Part shown: one piece after another, positions 16,303-25,306 of the stretch
How the letters are laid out: each line of letters begins with the position of its first letter
Position numbering within the stretch: the first letter of the stretch is position 1
Assembly (NCBI GenBank): GCA_017409265.1
Contig: JAFQSY010000068.1
Span: 1-44,404 of the forward strand
Reading direction: 5' to 3'
Length of the DNA: 44,404 nt
Origin: Clostridia bacterium
GTDB taxonomy: Bacteria > Bacillota > Clostridia > Oscillospirales > Acutalibacteraceae
Notes under the pieces: model-generated
Seen by the model: the letters and a program-made list of their open reading frames with translations, nothing else
The model's database searches: none
Told to the model about the DNA's origin: nothing
Translations under genes and position numbers: made by a program

Positions 16303-18351
16303 TTAGTCGTCTGCTTCAGCCTTTGCGTCTGCGATAACCTTCTGTGCAACGTTTTCAGGAGCTACTTCATAATGGTCAAACTCAAATGAGAAATAGCCTC
16401 TGCCGATTGTTACGGAGCGGAGAACGGTTGCGAAATCGCCCATTTCAGCCATGGGAACTTCAGCTACAAGCTCTTGCATCTTGGGATCTTCCTCGCAGGG
16501 ACCCATGCCGAGAACGCGTCCGCGTCTCTTTGTGATGTCGCCCATGATGTCGCCGAGATTGTCGCCGGGCATGTAAGCCTTGAGTGAGCCATAGGGCTCA
16601 AGAAGCTTGGGAGCTGCGTTGGGCATACCGTTCTTATATGCGATGATGGCAGCCATCTTGAATGCCATTTCGTTTGAGTCAACGGGGTGTGATGAACCGT
16701 CATAAAGAGTTGCTCTCAAACCAACAACGGGGTAGCCTGCAAGAGGTCCTCTGAGGATTGCTTCGCGAAGACCCTTTTCAACTGCGGGGAAGAAGTTCTT
16801 GGGAACGGAGCCGCCGACAACTCTCTCTGCAAATTCAAAATCTTCTGTGGGAATAGGCTCAAATTCAACCCATACATCACCGAACTGACCGCTGCCGCCT
16901 GACTGCTTCTTATGACGTCCCTGAACAGCAACCTTCTTGCTGATGGTTTCTCTGTATGCAACCTTGGGAACGGAAAGGTCAACTTCAACGCCGAACTTTG
17001 CCTTGAGCTTTGTAACAACAGAGTCAAGATGCTGCTCGCCGAGACCCGAAATAATCTGTTCCTTGGTTTCTGCGTTTGTATAGTAGCTGATGGTAAGGTC
17101 TTCTTCTGCGAGTCTGTTAAGACCTGCTGCAACCTTATCTTCCTCGCCCTTCTTACGAGCCTTGACAGCCATGGGAAGGCAGGGTGCGGGGAAGCTTACG
17201 CCCTTAAGCTTGATATCTGCCTTGGGAGCACAGAGAGTATCGCCTGTCTTGAAGCCCGAAAGCTTTGTTACGATACCGATATCGCCTGCAAGGATAGCGG
17301 GAGCATCTTCCTGCTTGCCGCCCTTGGGGAAGAGGAGCTTACCCATTCTCTCGGTTTCGCCTGTACGCTCGTTATATGCGGGTGTATCGGGAGTGATTTT
17401 GCCCGAAATAACCTTGAAATATGACATCTTACCAACGAAGGGGTCAGCAACGGTCTTGAAGCAGATAGCTGCAAGAGGTGCATTTTCATCGCAGGTAACA
17501 TCTCCCTCTGATGCAACGGAAGCGGCGTCGGGAGCAGACTGAACGATACTGTTGTTGATAAGGTCAACAGCTTCAAGCTGATAACCCGAGCAAGCATAAA
17601 CAGGACAGATATCGCCTGCAAGAATGCCTGTTTTAAGACCTCTGTCGATTTCTTCATCGGTGAGAGGCTCGCCGTCAAAGAATTTCATCATAAGATCTTC
17701 GTCAGCACTTGCAACTGCTTCGATGAAAGCTTCCTTCATTCTGTTTGTTCTTTCATCATTCTCGGGCATAGGAGCGTCCGAACGCTTGCCGTCTTTATAT
17801 GAGAAAGCTTCGTTTCTGGAGAAGTCAACATATGAAATAACCTTATCGCCTTCAACATAAGGAACAACAACGGGGCAAATCTTGTTGCCGTATTCTTCCT
17901 GAAGCGAATCAAAAGTCTTATAGAAATGAGCATTTTCAGCATCGCACTTTGTGATAGCGAACATCTTGTTGATGCCTCTGTCGGTAGCTGCCTTGAAAGC
18001 CTTTTCTGCGCCTACATCAAGTGTGCTGCCCGAAGCAAGAACGATAAGAACTGCACCTGCTGCGCGCATACCTTCGCTTACGCCGCCTGCAAAGTCAAAA
18101 AGACCCGGGGTGTCTATAATATTAATCTTTGTATTTTTCCATTCAAATGAAGCAATAGCGGAAGCTATTGAACACTTTCTTCTCTTTTCCTCTGCGTCAA
18201 AGTCGAGAACTGTGTTGCCGTCTGCAACTCTGCCGAGTCTGTCTGTTGCATTGGAAATGTAAAGCATTGCCTCTGCAAGAGTGGTTTTGCCTCGTCCGCC
18301 GTGACCGGCAAGAACGATGTTTCTGATGTCTTTTGCGCTGTAAGATTTCAA
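16303..18351 (-). CDS. Elongation factor G-like GTPase (EF-G paralogue)
   Basis: Translational GTPase of EF-G architecture, 682 residues: G domain, domain II, then EF-G III-V blocks (GLGEQHLD, YRETI, the GSGQFGDVWVEFEP region, GYPVVG, and a C-terminal MAEMGDFATVLRSVTIGRG). It differs from housekeeping EF-G in its G motifs: G1 is GHGGRGKTT (16-24), the switch I RGITI is replaced by RKCSI, G3 is DTPG (80-83) and G4 is TKCD (134-137). This matches the EF-G2-like group common in Firmicutes, whose role is not settled. The start is TTG 18351, which has AAAGGAGG 8 bases upstream; an in-frame GTG at 18390 lacks a site. Confidence 0.87.
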   Translation of the reverse strand: MKSYSAKDIRNIVLAGHGGRGKTTLAEAMLYISNATDRLGRVADGNTVLDFDAEEKRRKCSIASAIASFEWKNTKINIIDTPGLFDFAGGVSEGMRAAGAVLIVLASGSTLDVGAEKAFKAATDRGINKMFAITKCDAENAHFYKTFDSLQEEYGNKICPVVVPYVEGDKVISYVDFSRNEAFSYKDGKRSDAPMPENDERTNRMKEAFIEAVASADEDLMMKFFDGEPLTDEEIDRGLKTGILAGDICPVYACSGYQLEAVDLINNSIVQSAPDAASVASEGDVTCDENAPLAAICFKTVADPFVGKMSYFKVISGKITPDTPAYNERTGETERMGKLLFPKGGKQEDAPAILAGDIGIVTKLSGFKTGDTLCAPKADIKLKGVSFPAPCLPMAVKARKKGEEDKVAAGLNRLAEEDLTISYYTNAETKEQIISGLGEQHLDSVVTKLKAKFGVEVDLSVPKVAYRETISKKVAVQGRHKKQSGGSGQFGDVWVEFEPIPTEDFEFAERVVGGSVPKNFFPAVEKGLREAILRGPLAGYPVVGLRATLYDGSSHPVDSNEMAFKMAAIIAYKNGMPNAAPKLLEPYGSLKAYMPGDNLGDIMGDITKRRGRVLGMGPCEEDPKMQELVAEVPMAEMGDFATVLRSVTIGRGYFSFEFDHYEVAPENVAQKVIADAKAEADD

Positions 18352-18441
18352 TGGGGGTTCCTCCTTTATCTGCTCCTCTGCGGTGCACACCGCAAGGGAT
18401 TAAAACTAATATTGACAGTTTAAAACGCCATATTAAATAGA

Positions 18442-18470
18442 ATTATATCACAAAAGTTTTCCCATTTCAA
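18442..18470 (-). promoter_or_regulatory. Sigma-A-type promoter for the EF-G-like gene
   Basis: On the minus strand, TTGAAA (18470-18465), 17 bases, TATAAT (18447-18442). The leader of about 85 bases contains a 7-bp inverted repeat, TGCGGTG-CA-CACCGCA (18379-18394), just upstream of the ribosome binding site. Confidence 0.78.
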
Positions 18471-18526
18471 TGATTTTTTTGTTGTTTTTTATAAAAAACC
18501 AATAAAAATTCAGACTTTTTTCTGCG

Positions 18527-18550
18527 AAAAAGGCATCCTTAAGCCTTTTT
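18527..18550 (-). terminator. Intrinsic terminator overlapping the ytvI stop codon
   Basis: On the minus strand, AAAAAGGC, an 8-base loop containing the stop, then GCCTTTTT. The stem is short, but the T run is good and the position is right. Confidence 0.7.
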
Positions 18551-19735
18551 CACACTTTCCTCTTGGTCATTTTTATTGTTTTTCCGTCTGTCAATGCTCC
18601 AAAGGTGGATAATTCCCTCTTCATTGAGCACGTTTATCATAACAAAAGTAATCGGCAGCGCAAAAAGACCAACCACTCCGAAAATCTGAAGTCCGAGATA
18701 CATGCCTGCGAGAGTAACGATGGGCGGAAGTCCGACATTCATTGCAACGAGCCTCGGCTCAAGAATCTGGCGGATAACCGTTATCAGAGCATAGATGACA
18801 AGAAGTCCGATACCGAGACCTATATTACCGCTGAAGAAGCTGATTACAGCCCACGGAATAAGTACGGTGCCCGTACCGAAAACGGGAAGAATATCAAGAA
18901 GCGCGGTACATATTGAAATTGCAACAATATATCCGCCGTCATAAACGCCGATAAGCTTGAGTATATTCAGACCGATAGTAATTTCACAGAAGGTGACAAA
19001 AATAATCGTCGCATAAGATTTTATCATTTTGCCGATTATATCGCCGAAAAGCCTTTTGACCTTAATAACTGTTGCCTCGTGCTCTTCTGTAATGTGGTTT
19101 TTAACAAGATTCGAAAGACTTTCATAATCACAAGTTACAAAGAAACATGCTATAATACTTATTAGGGTTGCGGTTAAAATTGCAGGAATGTGCTTTGCAG
19201 TCGAGAGGATTCCCCCGAGCGGAGTTGTTATCAGCGAAAGGTCGAAGCCATCGGTACCGAAATCCATTCCCTCGGCAGCTTTGCCCTGCTCAACAAATAG
19301 AAGCAGGTTATCAACCACTCCGCCGATGGTTTCTGCCGTTGCATTTTCAATGGAATCGGGCAGAAACGCAAGATGGCTTATAATCCAGTTTTCGGCAGTT
19401 TTGATAAGCTCGGGTATATCCTGAAGCTTTGCCCACAGATATGAGCCGAGCCCCTTAAATTCGTTGACCAGACGGTATCCGACAAGCACAACCGCCGTTA
19501 CGATTGCAGAAAGAATAAGGAAAACCGATATTGCACCGATAATGCTTCTTTTTATTTTTGTTTTCTTTGATATTGCCCTTATCGGTTTCTGAAGAATCAG
19601 CGCTACGGCAAAGGCAAGAATAAACGGTGCCGCCAGCCAGAACGCATATTTCAAAAAGAAATAATACGCCGCAACAATAACAGCGAAATAAGCAAAATTT
19701 ATGAGCTTTGCTCTTCTGCTTTCAACCAAATTCAT
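18539..19735 (-). CDS. ytvI: AI-2E/YtvI family membrane protein
   Basis: Polytopic membrane protein of the AI-2E transporter superfamily, 398 residues, probably the sporulation-linked YtvI branch. It has N-terminal membrane segments (YFAVIVAAYYFFLKYAFWLAAPF), a soluble central stretch (about 105-190), then several C-terminal segments with the family blocks LLDILPVFGTGTVLIPWA and ILEPRLVAMNVGLPPIVTL. The start is ATG 19735 with GGGAGGTG upstream; the GTG at 19744 overlaps that site. A hairpin GAACAC/GTGTTC lies just before the site. The transported substrate is unknown; the YtvI label is likely rather than certain. Confidence 0.78.
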   Translation of the reverse strand: MNLVESRRAKLINFAYFAVIVAAYYFFLKYAFWLAAPFILAFAVALILQKPIRAISKKTKIKRSIIGAISVFLILSAIVTAVVLVGYRLVNEFKGLGSYLWAKLQDIPELIKTAENWIISHLAFLPDSIENATAETIGGVVDNLLLFVEQGKAAEGMDFGTDGFDLSLITTPLGGILSTAKHIPAILTATLISIIACFFVTCDYESLSNLVKNHITEEHEATVIKVKRLFGDIIGKMIKSYATIIFVTFCEITIGLNILKLIGVYDGGYIVAISICTALLDILPVFGTGTVLIPWAVISFFSGNIGLGIGLLVIYALITVIRQILEPRLVAMNVGLPPIVTLAGMYLGLQIFGVVGLFALPITFVMINVLNEEGIIHLWSIDRRKNNKNDQEESVKKA

Positions 19736-19940
19736 TTTATACACCTCCCGAACACCTCTGAAACGTGTTCATTTATTGTTTAGTTTACACCTTTTTAATG
19801 TAAAACGCAATTATTGTTATTAAAAATACACAAAAATTTAATAAAAGTTAAAAATAGGTCTTTATTATTTTGAAAATGTGTGATAGAATTTAATCTAAAT
19901 ACATTTTGTTTTAAAGTCAAAGCATAAAGGAGCGCTTTAC

Positions 19941-21179
19941 ATGTATGTTGCTATAATGGGATATGGCGTGGTTGGCTCGGGTGTTGCAACCCTTCTCAAA
20001 AAGAACCACGAGCATATCGTCAAAAAGAGTATGCAGAGCGAAATGGAGCTTAAATATATTCTTGACCGCCGCACCTTTCCCGGTGACCCCTATGAGCATC
20101 TTCTCATAACCGATTTTTCAAAAATCGTTGAAGATGACGAGGTTAAGATTGTTGTTGAAACCATGGGCGGTCTTCATCCTGCATATGAATATGTTCTTGC
20201 AAGCCTCAAGGCAGGCAAAAACGTTGTAACCTCCAACAAGGAGCTTGTTGCCGCAAAGGGCTGCGAGTTGCTCAAGGTTGCAGACGAAAACAATGTTAAC
20301 TTCCTGTTTGAAGCAAGCGTCGGCGGCGGTATCCCCATCATAAGACCCATCAGCCAGTGCCTTGCAGCAAACGATATTGATGAAATTGCGGGTATCCTTA
20401 ACGGCACCACCAATTTCATTCTCACAAAGATGATTACCGACGGCATGACCTTTGATGAAGCCCTGCTTCTTGCCCAGAAAAACGGCTATGCAGAGCGCGA
20501 CCCGTCTGCCGATGTTGACGGCTTTGATGCATGCAGAAAAATCTGCATTCTTGCCGCTCTCTGCTTTGGTAAGCATGTCTATCCCGATGCTGTTTACACC
20601 GAAGGCATCCGCAAGATTACCCTTGCAGATGTTGAATACGCACGCTCATGGGGCGGCGTAATAAAGCTCATTGCAAGAGCAAAAAAGATGGAAGACGGCA
20701 GAGTTTCCGTTATGGTTTCCCCTGCTTTTGTCCAGAATCACAGCCAGCTTGCATCGGTTGACGATGTTTTCAATGCAATTCTCGTTCGCGGCGATGCTAT
20801 CGGTGATGTTGTATTCTATGGCAAGGGCGCAGGAAAAATGCCCACCGCAAGCGCCGTTGTTGCAGACGTTATCGACTGCGCAAGACACATGGAGCGCAAA
20901 AAGTTCTTCGGCTGGCAGGACAGCGAGGACGGATATGTTGCCGACTATCTTGAAACAGAAAATACTTTCTATATCAGAGCAACAACCGAAAATGCCGCAG
21001 CAGCAGTTGCGCAGTTCTCCGAATTTTTCGGCGATATCAGCCTTCTTGCCCGTCAGGATGCACCCGAAGGTGAGTTTGCATTCGTAACAAAGCCTCTTTC
21101 AGAAAAAGAGATTGCAGAAAAGCTTGCTCTTGTTAAGGAAGCAAACGTTGAATCTGTTATCAGAATCACAAATTATTAA
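19941..21179 (+). CDS. hom: Homoserine dehydrogenase
   Basis: Reduces aspartate semialdehyde to homoserine with NAD(P)H, the branch towards threonine and methionine. The 412-residue protein has a Rossmann start MYVAIMGYGVVGSGV, SNKELVAAKG, GGGIPIIRP, LNGTTNFILT and GYAERDPSADVDGFDA, the catalytic region, then a C-terminal ACT domain (about 325-412) that should allow feedback control by an amino acid. AAAGGAG lies about 8 bases before ATG 19941. Aspartate kinase follows 40 bases later with no terminator between, so the two enzymes on either side of aspartate semialdehyde are cotranscribed. Confidence 0.96.
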   Translation: MYVAIMGYGVVGSGVATLLKKNHEHIVKKSMQSEMELKYILDRRTFPGDPYEHLLITDFSKIVEDDEVKIVVETMGGLHPAYEYVLASLKAGKNVVTSNKELVAAKGCELLKVADENNVNFLFEASVGGGIPIIRPISQCLAANDIDEIAGILNGTTNFILTKMITDGMTFDEALLLAQKNGYAERDPSADVDGFDACRKICILAALCFGKHVYPDAVYTEGIRKITLADVEYARSWGGVIKLIARAKKMEDGRVSVMVSPAFVQNHSQLASVDDVFNAILVRGDAIGDVVFYGKGAGKMPTASAVVADVIDCARHMERKKFFGWQDSEDGYVADYLETENTFYIRATTENAAAAVAQFSEFFGDISLLARQDAPEGEFAFVTKPLSEKEIAEKLALVKEANVESVIRITNY

Positions 21180-21219
21180 TTTTTGCATTGTTTATTATTT
21201 ACCCTTATAGGAGGATATT

Positions 21220-22431
21220 ATGGCACTAATTGTTCAGAAATTCGGCGGCAGCTCCGTTGCAAATGCCGAAAGAGTAATGAACGTTGCGAGAATCGTTACC
21301 GATACATATAAGGCGGGCAACGACGTTGTTGTTGTTGTTTCAGCCCAGGGCGATACAACCGACGACCTCATTGCCAAAGCACAGGAAATCAATCCCAAGG
21401 CTTCAAAAAGAGAGATGGATATGCTCCTCGCATCGGGCGAGCAGATTTCAATTGCACTTCTTGCCATGGCTATCGAAAGCCTCGGCTACCCCGCATGCTC
21501 GCTTCTCGGCTGGCAGGCAGGCTTCTCAACAAACTCCGTTTACGGCTCCGCAAGAATCAAAAAGGTTTCGGCAGACCGCATCAAGATGGAGCTTGCAAAG
21601 AAGAATATCGTTGTTGTTGCAGGCTTCCAGGGTCTTAACAAGTATGACGATATAACAACTCTCGGCAGAGGCGGCTCGGACACAAGCGCCGTTGCAATCG
21701 CCGCTGCAATGCATGCAGACCGCTGCCAGATTTATACCGACGTTGAAGGTGTTTACACCGCTGACCCCAGAAAGATTAAGGGCGCAAAAAAGCTCAATGA
21801 AATCACATATGACGAAATGCTTGAGCTTGCAACCCTCGGCGCACAGGTTCTCAACAACCGTTCGGTAGAAATGGCTAAGAAATATAATGTTAAGCTTGAG
21901 GTGCTTTCAAGCCTTGTGCGTGCACCCGGTACAATTGTCAAGGAGGTAGCAGATATGGAAAAAATGCTCGTCAGAGGTGTAACTAAAGATACAGATGTTG
22001 CACGTATTTCAATAATCGGAGTTCCCAACGTTCCCGGAATCGCTTACAAAATTTTCGGCAAACTCGCCGCAAAGAACATAAACGTAGATATCATTCTTCA
22101 GTCTGTCGGCAGAGGCGACACAAAGGATATCGCTTTCACAACAACAAAGTCAAATGTTAACGACACAGTTGAAACTCTCAAGAATCTTGACCTTCTCAGC
22201 GGTCTTGAAATCATCTGCGACACCGATGTTGCAAAGGTTTCCGTTGTCGGCGCAGGCATGGAATCACATCCCGGTATCGCTGCAAAAATGTTCGAAGCTC
22301 TTTTTGAAACAGACGTCAACATCCAGATGATTGCTACCAGCGAAATCAAGATTTCGGTTCTTATCGACGTTAACGATGCAGACAAGGCTGTTGCGGCAAT
22401 TCATAACGCATTCATCCCCGAACTCGGTTAA
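21220..22431 (+). CDS. lysC: Aspartate kinase
   Basis: Phosphorylates aspartate, the first step to lysine, threonine, methionine and diaminopimelate. The 403-residue protein has the kinase landmarks KFGGSSVA (7-14), the GRGGSDTSAVA loop and VYTADPR, followed by two ACT domains (about 265-330 and 340-403) with VPNVPGIAYKIF and GMESHPGIAAKMF. This is the length of the monofunctional lysine- or threonine-sensitive type. TAGGAGG precedes ATG 21220. It ends the hom-lysC operon. Confidence 0.96.
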   Translation: MALIVQKFGGSSVANAERVMNVARIVTDTYKAGNDVVVVVSAQGDTTDDLIAKAQEINPKASKREMDMLLASGEQISIALLAMAIESLGYPACSLLGWQAGFSTNSVYGSARIKKVSADRIKMELAKKNIVVVAGFQGLNKYDDITTLGRGGSDTSAVAIAAAMHADRCQIYTDVEGVYTADPRKIKGAKKLNEITYDEMLELATLGAQVLNNRSVEMAKKYNVKLEVLSSLVRAPGTIVKEVADMEKMLVRGVTKDTDVARISIIGVPNVPGIAYKIFGKLAAKNINVDIILQSVGRGDTKDIAFTTTKSNVNDTVETLKNLDLLSGLEIICDTDVAKVSVVGAGMESHPGIAAKMFEALFETDVNIQMIATSEIKISVLIDVNDADKAVAAIHNAFIPELG

Positions 22432-22450
22432 TTATTATTATAATGTATAA

Positions 22451-22482
22451 AAAAGACGGCTTCGCTTGAAGCCGTCTTTTTT
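22451..22482. terminator. Bidirectional intrinsic terminator, lysC / SBP
   Basis: A perfect 13-bp stem AAAAGACGGCTTC / GAAGCCGTCTTTT with GCTT loop, flanked by T runs on both strands. It ends hom-lysC and the convergent lipoprotein operon. Confidence 0.93.
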
Positions 22483-22493
22483 GTTGTTGCAAA

Positions 22494-23501
22494 TTACACG
22501 CCGTAATAAAAACCATCATCGGGGATTTTACCGCCGATTAACTCGGGATTATTCTGATTAAGGATATCAAGGATTGCATTAACTGCAGGTTTCATCTCTT
22601 CTCCGCCGATAAAGGCAAGGTTGCTGGCAGGAATAATGTAGGTTGCAAGAGTGGCTGTTTCACAGAAGCCTTCATCCAAAAGGAAAACCGGTGCGCTGTA
22701 AATGTTCGTATTGAGATAGTTGATTGAAATCTTGTTATAAGAAACAAATTCTTTTATGATATCGGGATTTGCGTCAATATATTCGCTTCTTGCAACGACA
22801 ACGCTCTGAACAAGCTTATTCTCGCTGATTTTATTCCACTCGGCATTGATATCAAGCGCTCTTCTGTATTCCTGATTGTTTGAAAGCACCTTGGATGCAT
22901 AAGGTTCTGGAAGAATAAGGATTTCTGCGGTACCGCTGTCGGTAAGCATTGCCGCTTCAGCATTATCCGCCTTGAACTGAATGTCGATATTCTTTTCGGG
23001 ATTGATGCCGTTTTGCTCAAAAATATAGTTTATGACATTTTCATAAGCCGTTCCCTGATATGCAGCATAGACGGTCTTGCCCTTAAGGTCTTTTATACTC
23101 TTGATTTTTTCGCCTTTTTCAACAACGCTGAAAAATCCGAGAGAATTGACCGCAAGAATTTTAACTGCACCGTTTGTTTCGTTATAAAGCTTTGCGGCTG
23201 CATCAATTGGTAAGGTTGCAATATCTGCCTGACCGTTTTTGAGAAGAGCAACAACCTCGTCTGTTGTATCATAAAATGCGGTTTCGTAGTTATATTCTCT
23301 GTCAATCGAAAATTTTGTCAAGCCGAAACCAACAGGACCGTTAAGAGCGGCAATTTTCGTTTTTATTTCTCTGATATAGCTTGTGGCTGTTTCGGTAAGT
23401 GCTTCGGTTGTTTCTTCACCCGAACCACCGCCGCACGCAGCAAAGCCGAAAAGCATAATCAGAGCCATAAGCGCAGCTGCTGCCTTTTTAAGATTATTCA
23501 T
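22494..23501 (-). CDS. Orphan substrate-binding lipoprotein, NMT1/SsuA-like
   Basis: Periplasmic-type binding protein on a lipid anchor, 335 residues. The signal peptide ends in lipobox FAAC. The mature part has the NMT1/THI5/SsuA pattern: YNYETAFYDTTDEVVALLKNG, QADIATLPIDAAAKLYN, SLGFFSVVEKGEKIKSIKDLKGKTVYA, and EILILPEPYASKV. Such proteins bind thiamine precursors, sulfonates, nitrate or similar small molecules. No permease or ATPase gene is adjacent, which is unusual. The start is ATG 23501 with GAAAGG 9 bases before it; the ORF overlaps the end of the upstream fusion gene by 8 bases, so translation is probably coupled. Confidence 0.82.
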   Translation of the reverse strand: MNNLKKAAAALMALIMLFGFAACGGGSGEETTEALTETATSYIREIKTKIAALNGPVGFGLTKFSIDREYNYETAFYDTTDEVVALLKNGQADIATLPIDAAAKLYNETNGAVKILAVNSLGFFSVVEKGEKIKSIKDLKGKTVYAAYQGTAYENVINYIFEQNGINPEKNIDIQFKADNAEAAMLTDSGTAEILILPEPYASKVLSNNQEYRRALDINAEWNKISENKLVQSVVVARSEYIDANPDIIKEFVSYNKISINYLNTNIYSAPVFLLDEGFCETATLATYIIPASNLAFIGGEEMKPAVNAILDILNQNNPELIGGKIPDDGFYYGV

Positions 23502-25143
23502 ATTGTTCAACCTTTCTGTCAGTTTTTATAGCATCATTATACATTTCACTGTCGGTATTGTCAACAGCACGGCTCTGCGCAAGAACAGCATTGAGATATT
23601 CTGCGATTCCGCTTTTTTTAGCCTTCAGTTTAAGATAATAACGGTTGGAATATTTATCCTTGACCGAAGTGAGCATTCCTTCGCTGTCAACAGTAATTTT
23701 AACAGGCTTTGAAAGTGAATAATAATCCCCGCAGCCCTCAAAAGCATAGTGAACAGCAGTCAAATCCCAACTGTCGCGCAGCATTGGCGGTTCTTTTTTT
23801 TCGAGATATTCCTTATAGCAATCATAAACGGGACTGTCATTTTCAGGTACTTCCGAAAAACCTGTCATCATGCCGTGACCGATTTCGAAACCCGAACAGA
23901 CAATGACATTTTTGAAGCCTTCAAAAACAGTTGTTGCCGCCTTCGGGTCGCATTCAATGTTGAACTCCTTGCCCGAGGGAAATTTGCCTGCCATGGCAAC
24001 GATTGAATTGACCTTTGAATTGAAAAGCTTCGGTTCTTTTTCAAGAATTTCCGCAAGATTTGTGAGCGGACCGACAGAGATTACCGTTACTGAATCATCG
24101 TCTGCCTTTGAAAGAAGTTTTTTATAAAAGTCAGCAGCAAGGCTTGCGTTTTTCGCTTTGATATCATATTTTTTTGCGAGCGGTTTATTATATTTATCGC
24201 TGTCTTTGAGAATTTCATAGCCTTTATGCTCACCCAGAGGAATATCAAGCCCGAAGTGTTCCGAGAGCACAGCAAGAGCATCCGTACCATATGGATTTGA
24301 GGTACAGTTTGCTGCGCCGAGAATTTTGATTCCGTGCTTCTCCGCCATATGAGCCATAACGGCAAAAGCACCCGCATCGTCGCAGTCGGGGCCGATATCA
24401 GTATCAAAAATAACGCTTCGCTTGCTGTCCTTGAGAGGCTCAAACGGCGGTTTGCCGTATTCATCCTCTTTTTTCTTTGATTTCATTGCGTATCTGACAA
24501 CCCATATTACAAGAGCAATCGGGAGAAGAATTGCGGCAATGCCTACAAGCTGCTGCATGGGCACATAGTCATAAAGTCCGTCGCCGAGGATGGTGAAAAG
24601 AATAACTCTCGGCAGTATTCCGCCGAGCGAAAGCAGAATATAGGGGAGAAATCTCATTCTTACCGCTCCGAGGAAAAGGCTGACTATGTCAATCGGAAAA
24701 ACGGGAAGTGCACGGATTGCAAAAATTGCCGATAGCTTGTTTTTTCCGTGAAGCTCCAAGATTTTATCGCCGTATTTGATTTTTTTGAGTTTATTTATGA
24801 CGTACGGTCCGCCCATAATAAGACCGAAAAGATATGTCGCAGAAACCTCAATAAGAATGCCTACAGCATTGATAAGTATTGCCCAATGAGTGGGAAACGC
24901 AAGCCCTACGGCTATATAAATCAGCGAAGCAGGCACAACAAAAACAAGCGATTTGAGCAGATATATGCCGAGAATTGCGGCAACTGCGGCAAAAACACCC
25001 GAGCTTGCCTCAATAAGCGCGCGTATATCAATATTTTTAAATTCATCATATTTCCAGATAATGACTGCAATTATCAACACCGAAACAATAATTCTTACGG
25101 CAAGACCCATCGCATGAGAACTGCGGAGCAATTTTTCTTTCAT
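23494..25143 (-). CDS. VTT (DedA/TVP38) membrane domain fused to nucleoside hydrolase
   Basis: A two-domain protein of 549 residues. Residues 1-222 are a VTT-family membrane domain with the typical FAIRALPVFPIDIVSLFLGAVRM motif (about 141-163) and GGILPRV. A basic linker (KSKKKEDEYGK, 221-231) leads to a ribonucleoside hydrolase domain (about 243-530) with the calcium-site motif DTDIGPDCDDAGA (247-259), ISVGPLTNLA (356-364), FNIECDPKAA (394-403) and a C-terminal SWDLTAVHYAF. The basic linker places the hydrolase in the cytosol. Stand-alone members cleave nucleosides to ribose and base; VTT proteins include lipid scramblases and carrier recyclers. AAGG precedes ATG 25143. The pairing with an overlapping binding lipoprotein suggests linked uptake and cleavage, which is inference. 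Confidence 0.86.
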   Translation of the reverse strand: MKEKLLRSSHAMGLAVRIIVSVLIIAVIIWKYDEFKNIDIRALIEASSGVFAAVAAILGIYLLKSLVFVVPASLIYIAVGLAFPTHWAILINAVGILIEVSATYLFGLIMGGPYVINKLKKIKYGDKILELHGKNKLSAIFAIRALPVFPIDIVSLFLGAVRMRFLPYILLSLGGILPRVILFTILGDGLYDYVPMQQLVGIAAILLPIALVIWVVRYAMKSKKKEDEYGKPPFEPLKDSKRSVIFDTDIGPDCDDAGAFAVMAHMAEKHGIKILGAANCTSNPYGTDALAVLSEHFGLDIPLGEHKGYEILKDSDKYNKPLAKKYDIKAKNASLAADFYKKLLSKADDDSVTVISVGPLTNLAEILEKEPKLFNSKVNSIVAMAGKFPSGKEFNIECDPKAATTVFEGFKNVIVCSGFEIGHGMMTGFSEVPENDSPVYDCYKEYLEKKEPPMLRDSWDLTAVHYAFEGCGDYYSLSKPVKITVDSEGMLTSVKDKYSNRYYLKLKAKKSGIAEYLNAVLAQSRAVDNTDSEMYNDAIKTDRKVEQYE

Positions 25144-25239
25144 AGGAATACCTTCTTAACAAATTTCCAATAATATATAACATAATACTATTTTTGACCG
25201 CATAAAGCAAGAAAAAAACAGATGTTTACAAAATATTAG

Positions 25240-25268
25240 TAGACATTGGCCGTTTGTTGTGATATATT
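25240..25268 (+). promoter_or_regulatory. Probable promoter for the radical SAM gene
   Basis: TAGACA (25240-25245), 17 bases, TATATT (25263-25268), 38 bases before ATG 25307. Both hexamers have one mismatch to the sigma-A consensus. Confidence 0.55.
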
Positions 25269-25306
25269 AATATAGTATATGGTCATAAAAAGGAGGGAAG
25301 ATTCCC

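Noticed and set aside
22494-23501. Assignment as a thiamine-precursor binding protein (ThiY)
   Set aside because: Only the general NMT1/THI5-like fold is visible and no TPP riboswitch precedes the gene, so the ligand is left open.
23510-23510. TTG start for the binding lipoprotein at 23510
   Set aside because: It abuts the ribosome binding site directly; ATG 23501 has the correct spacing.
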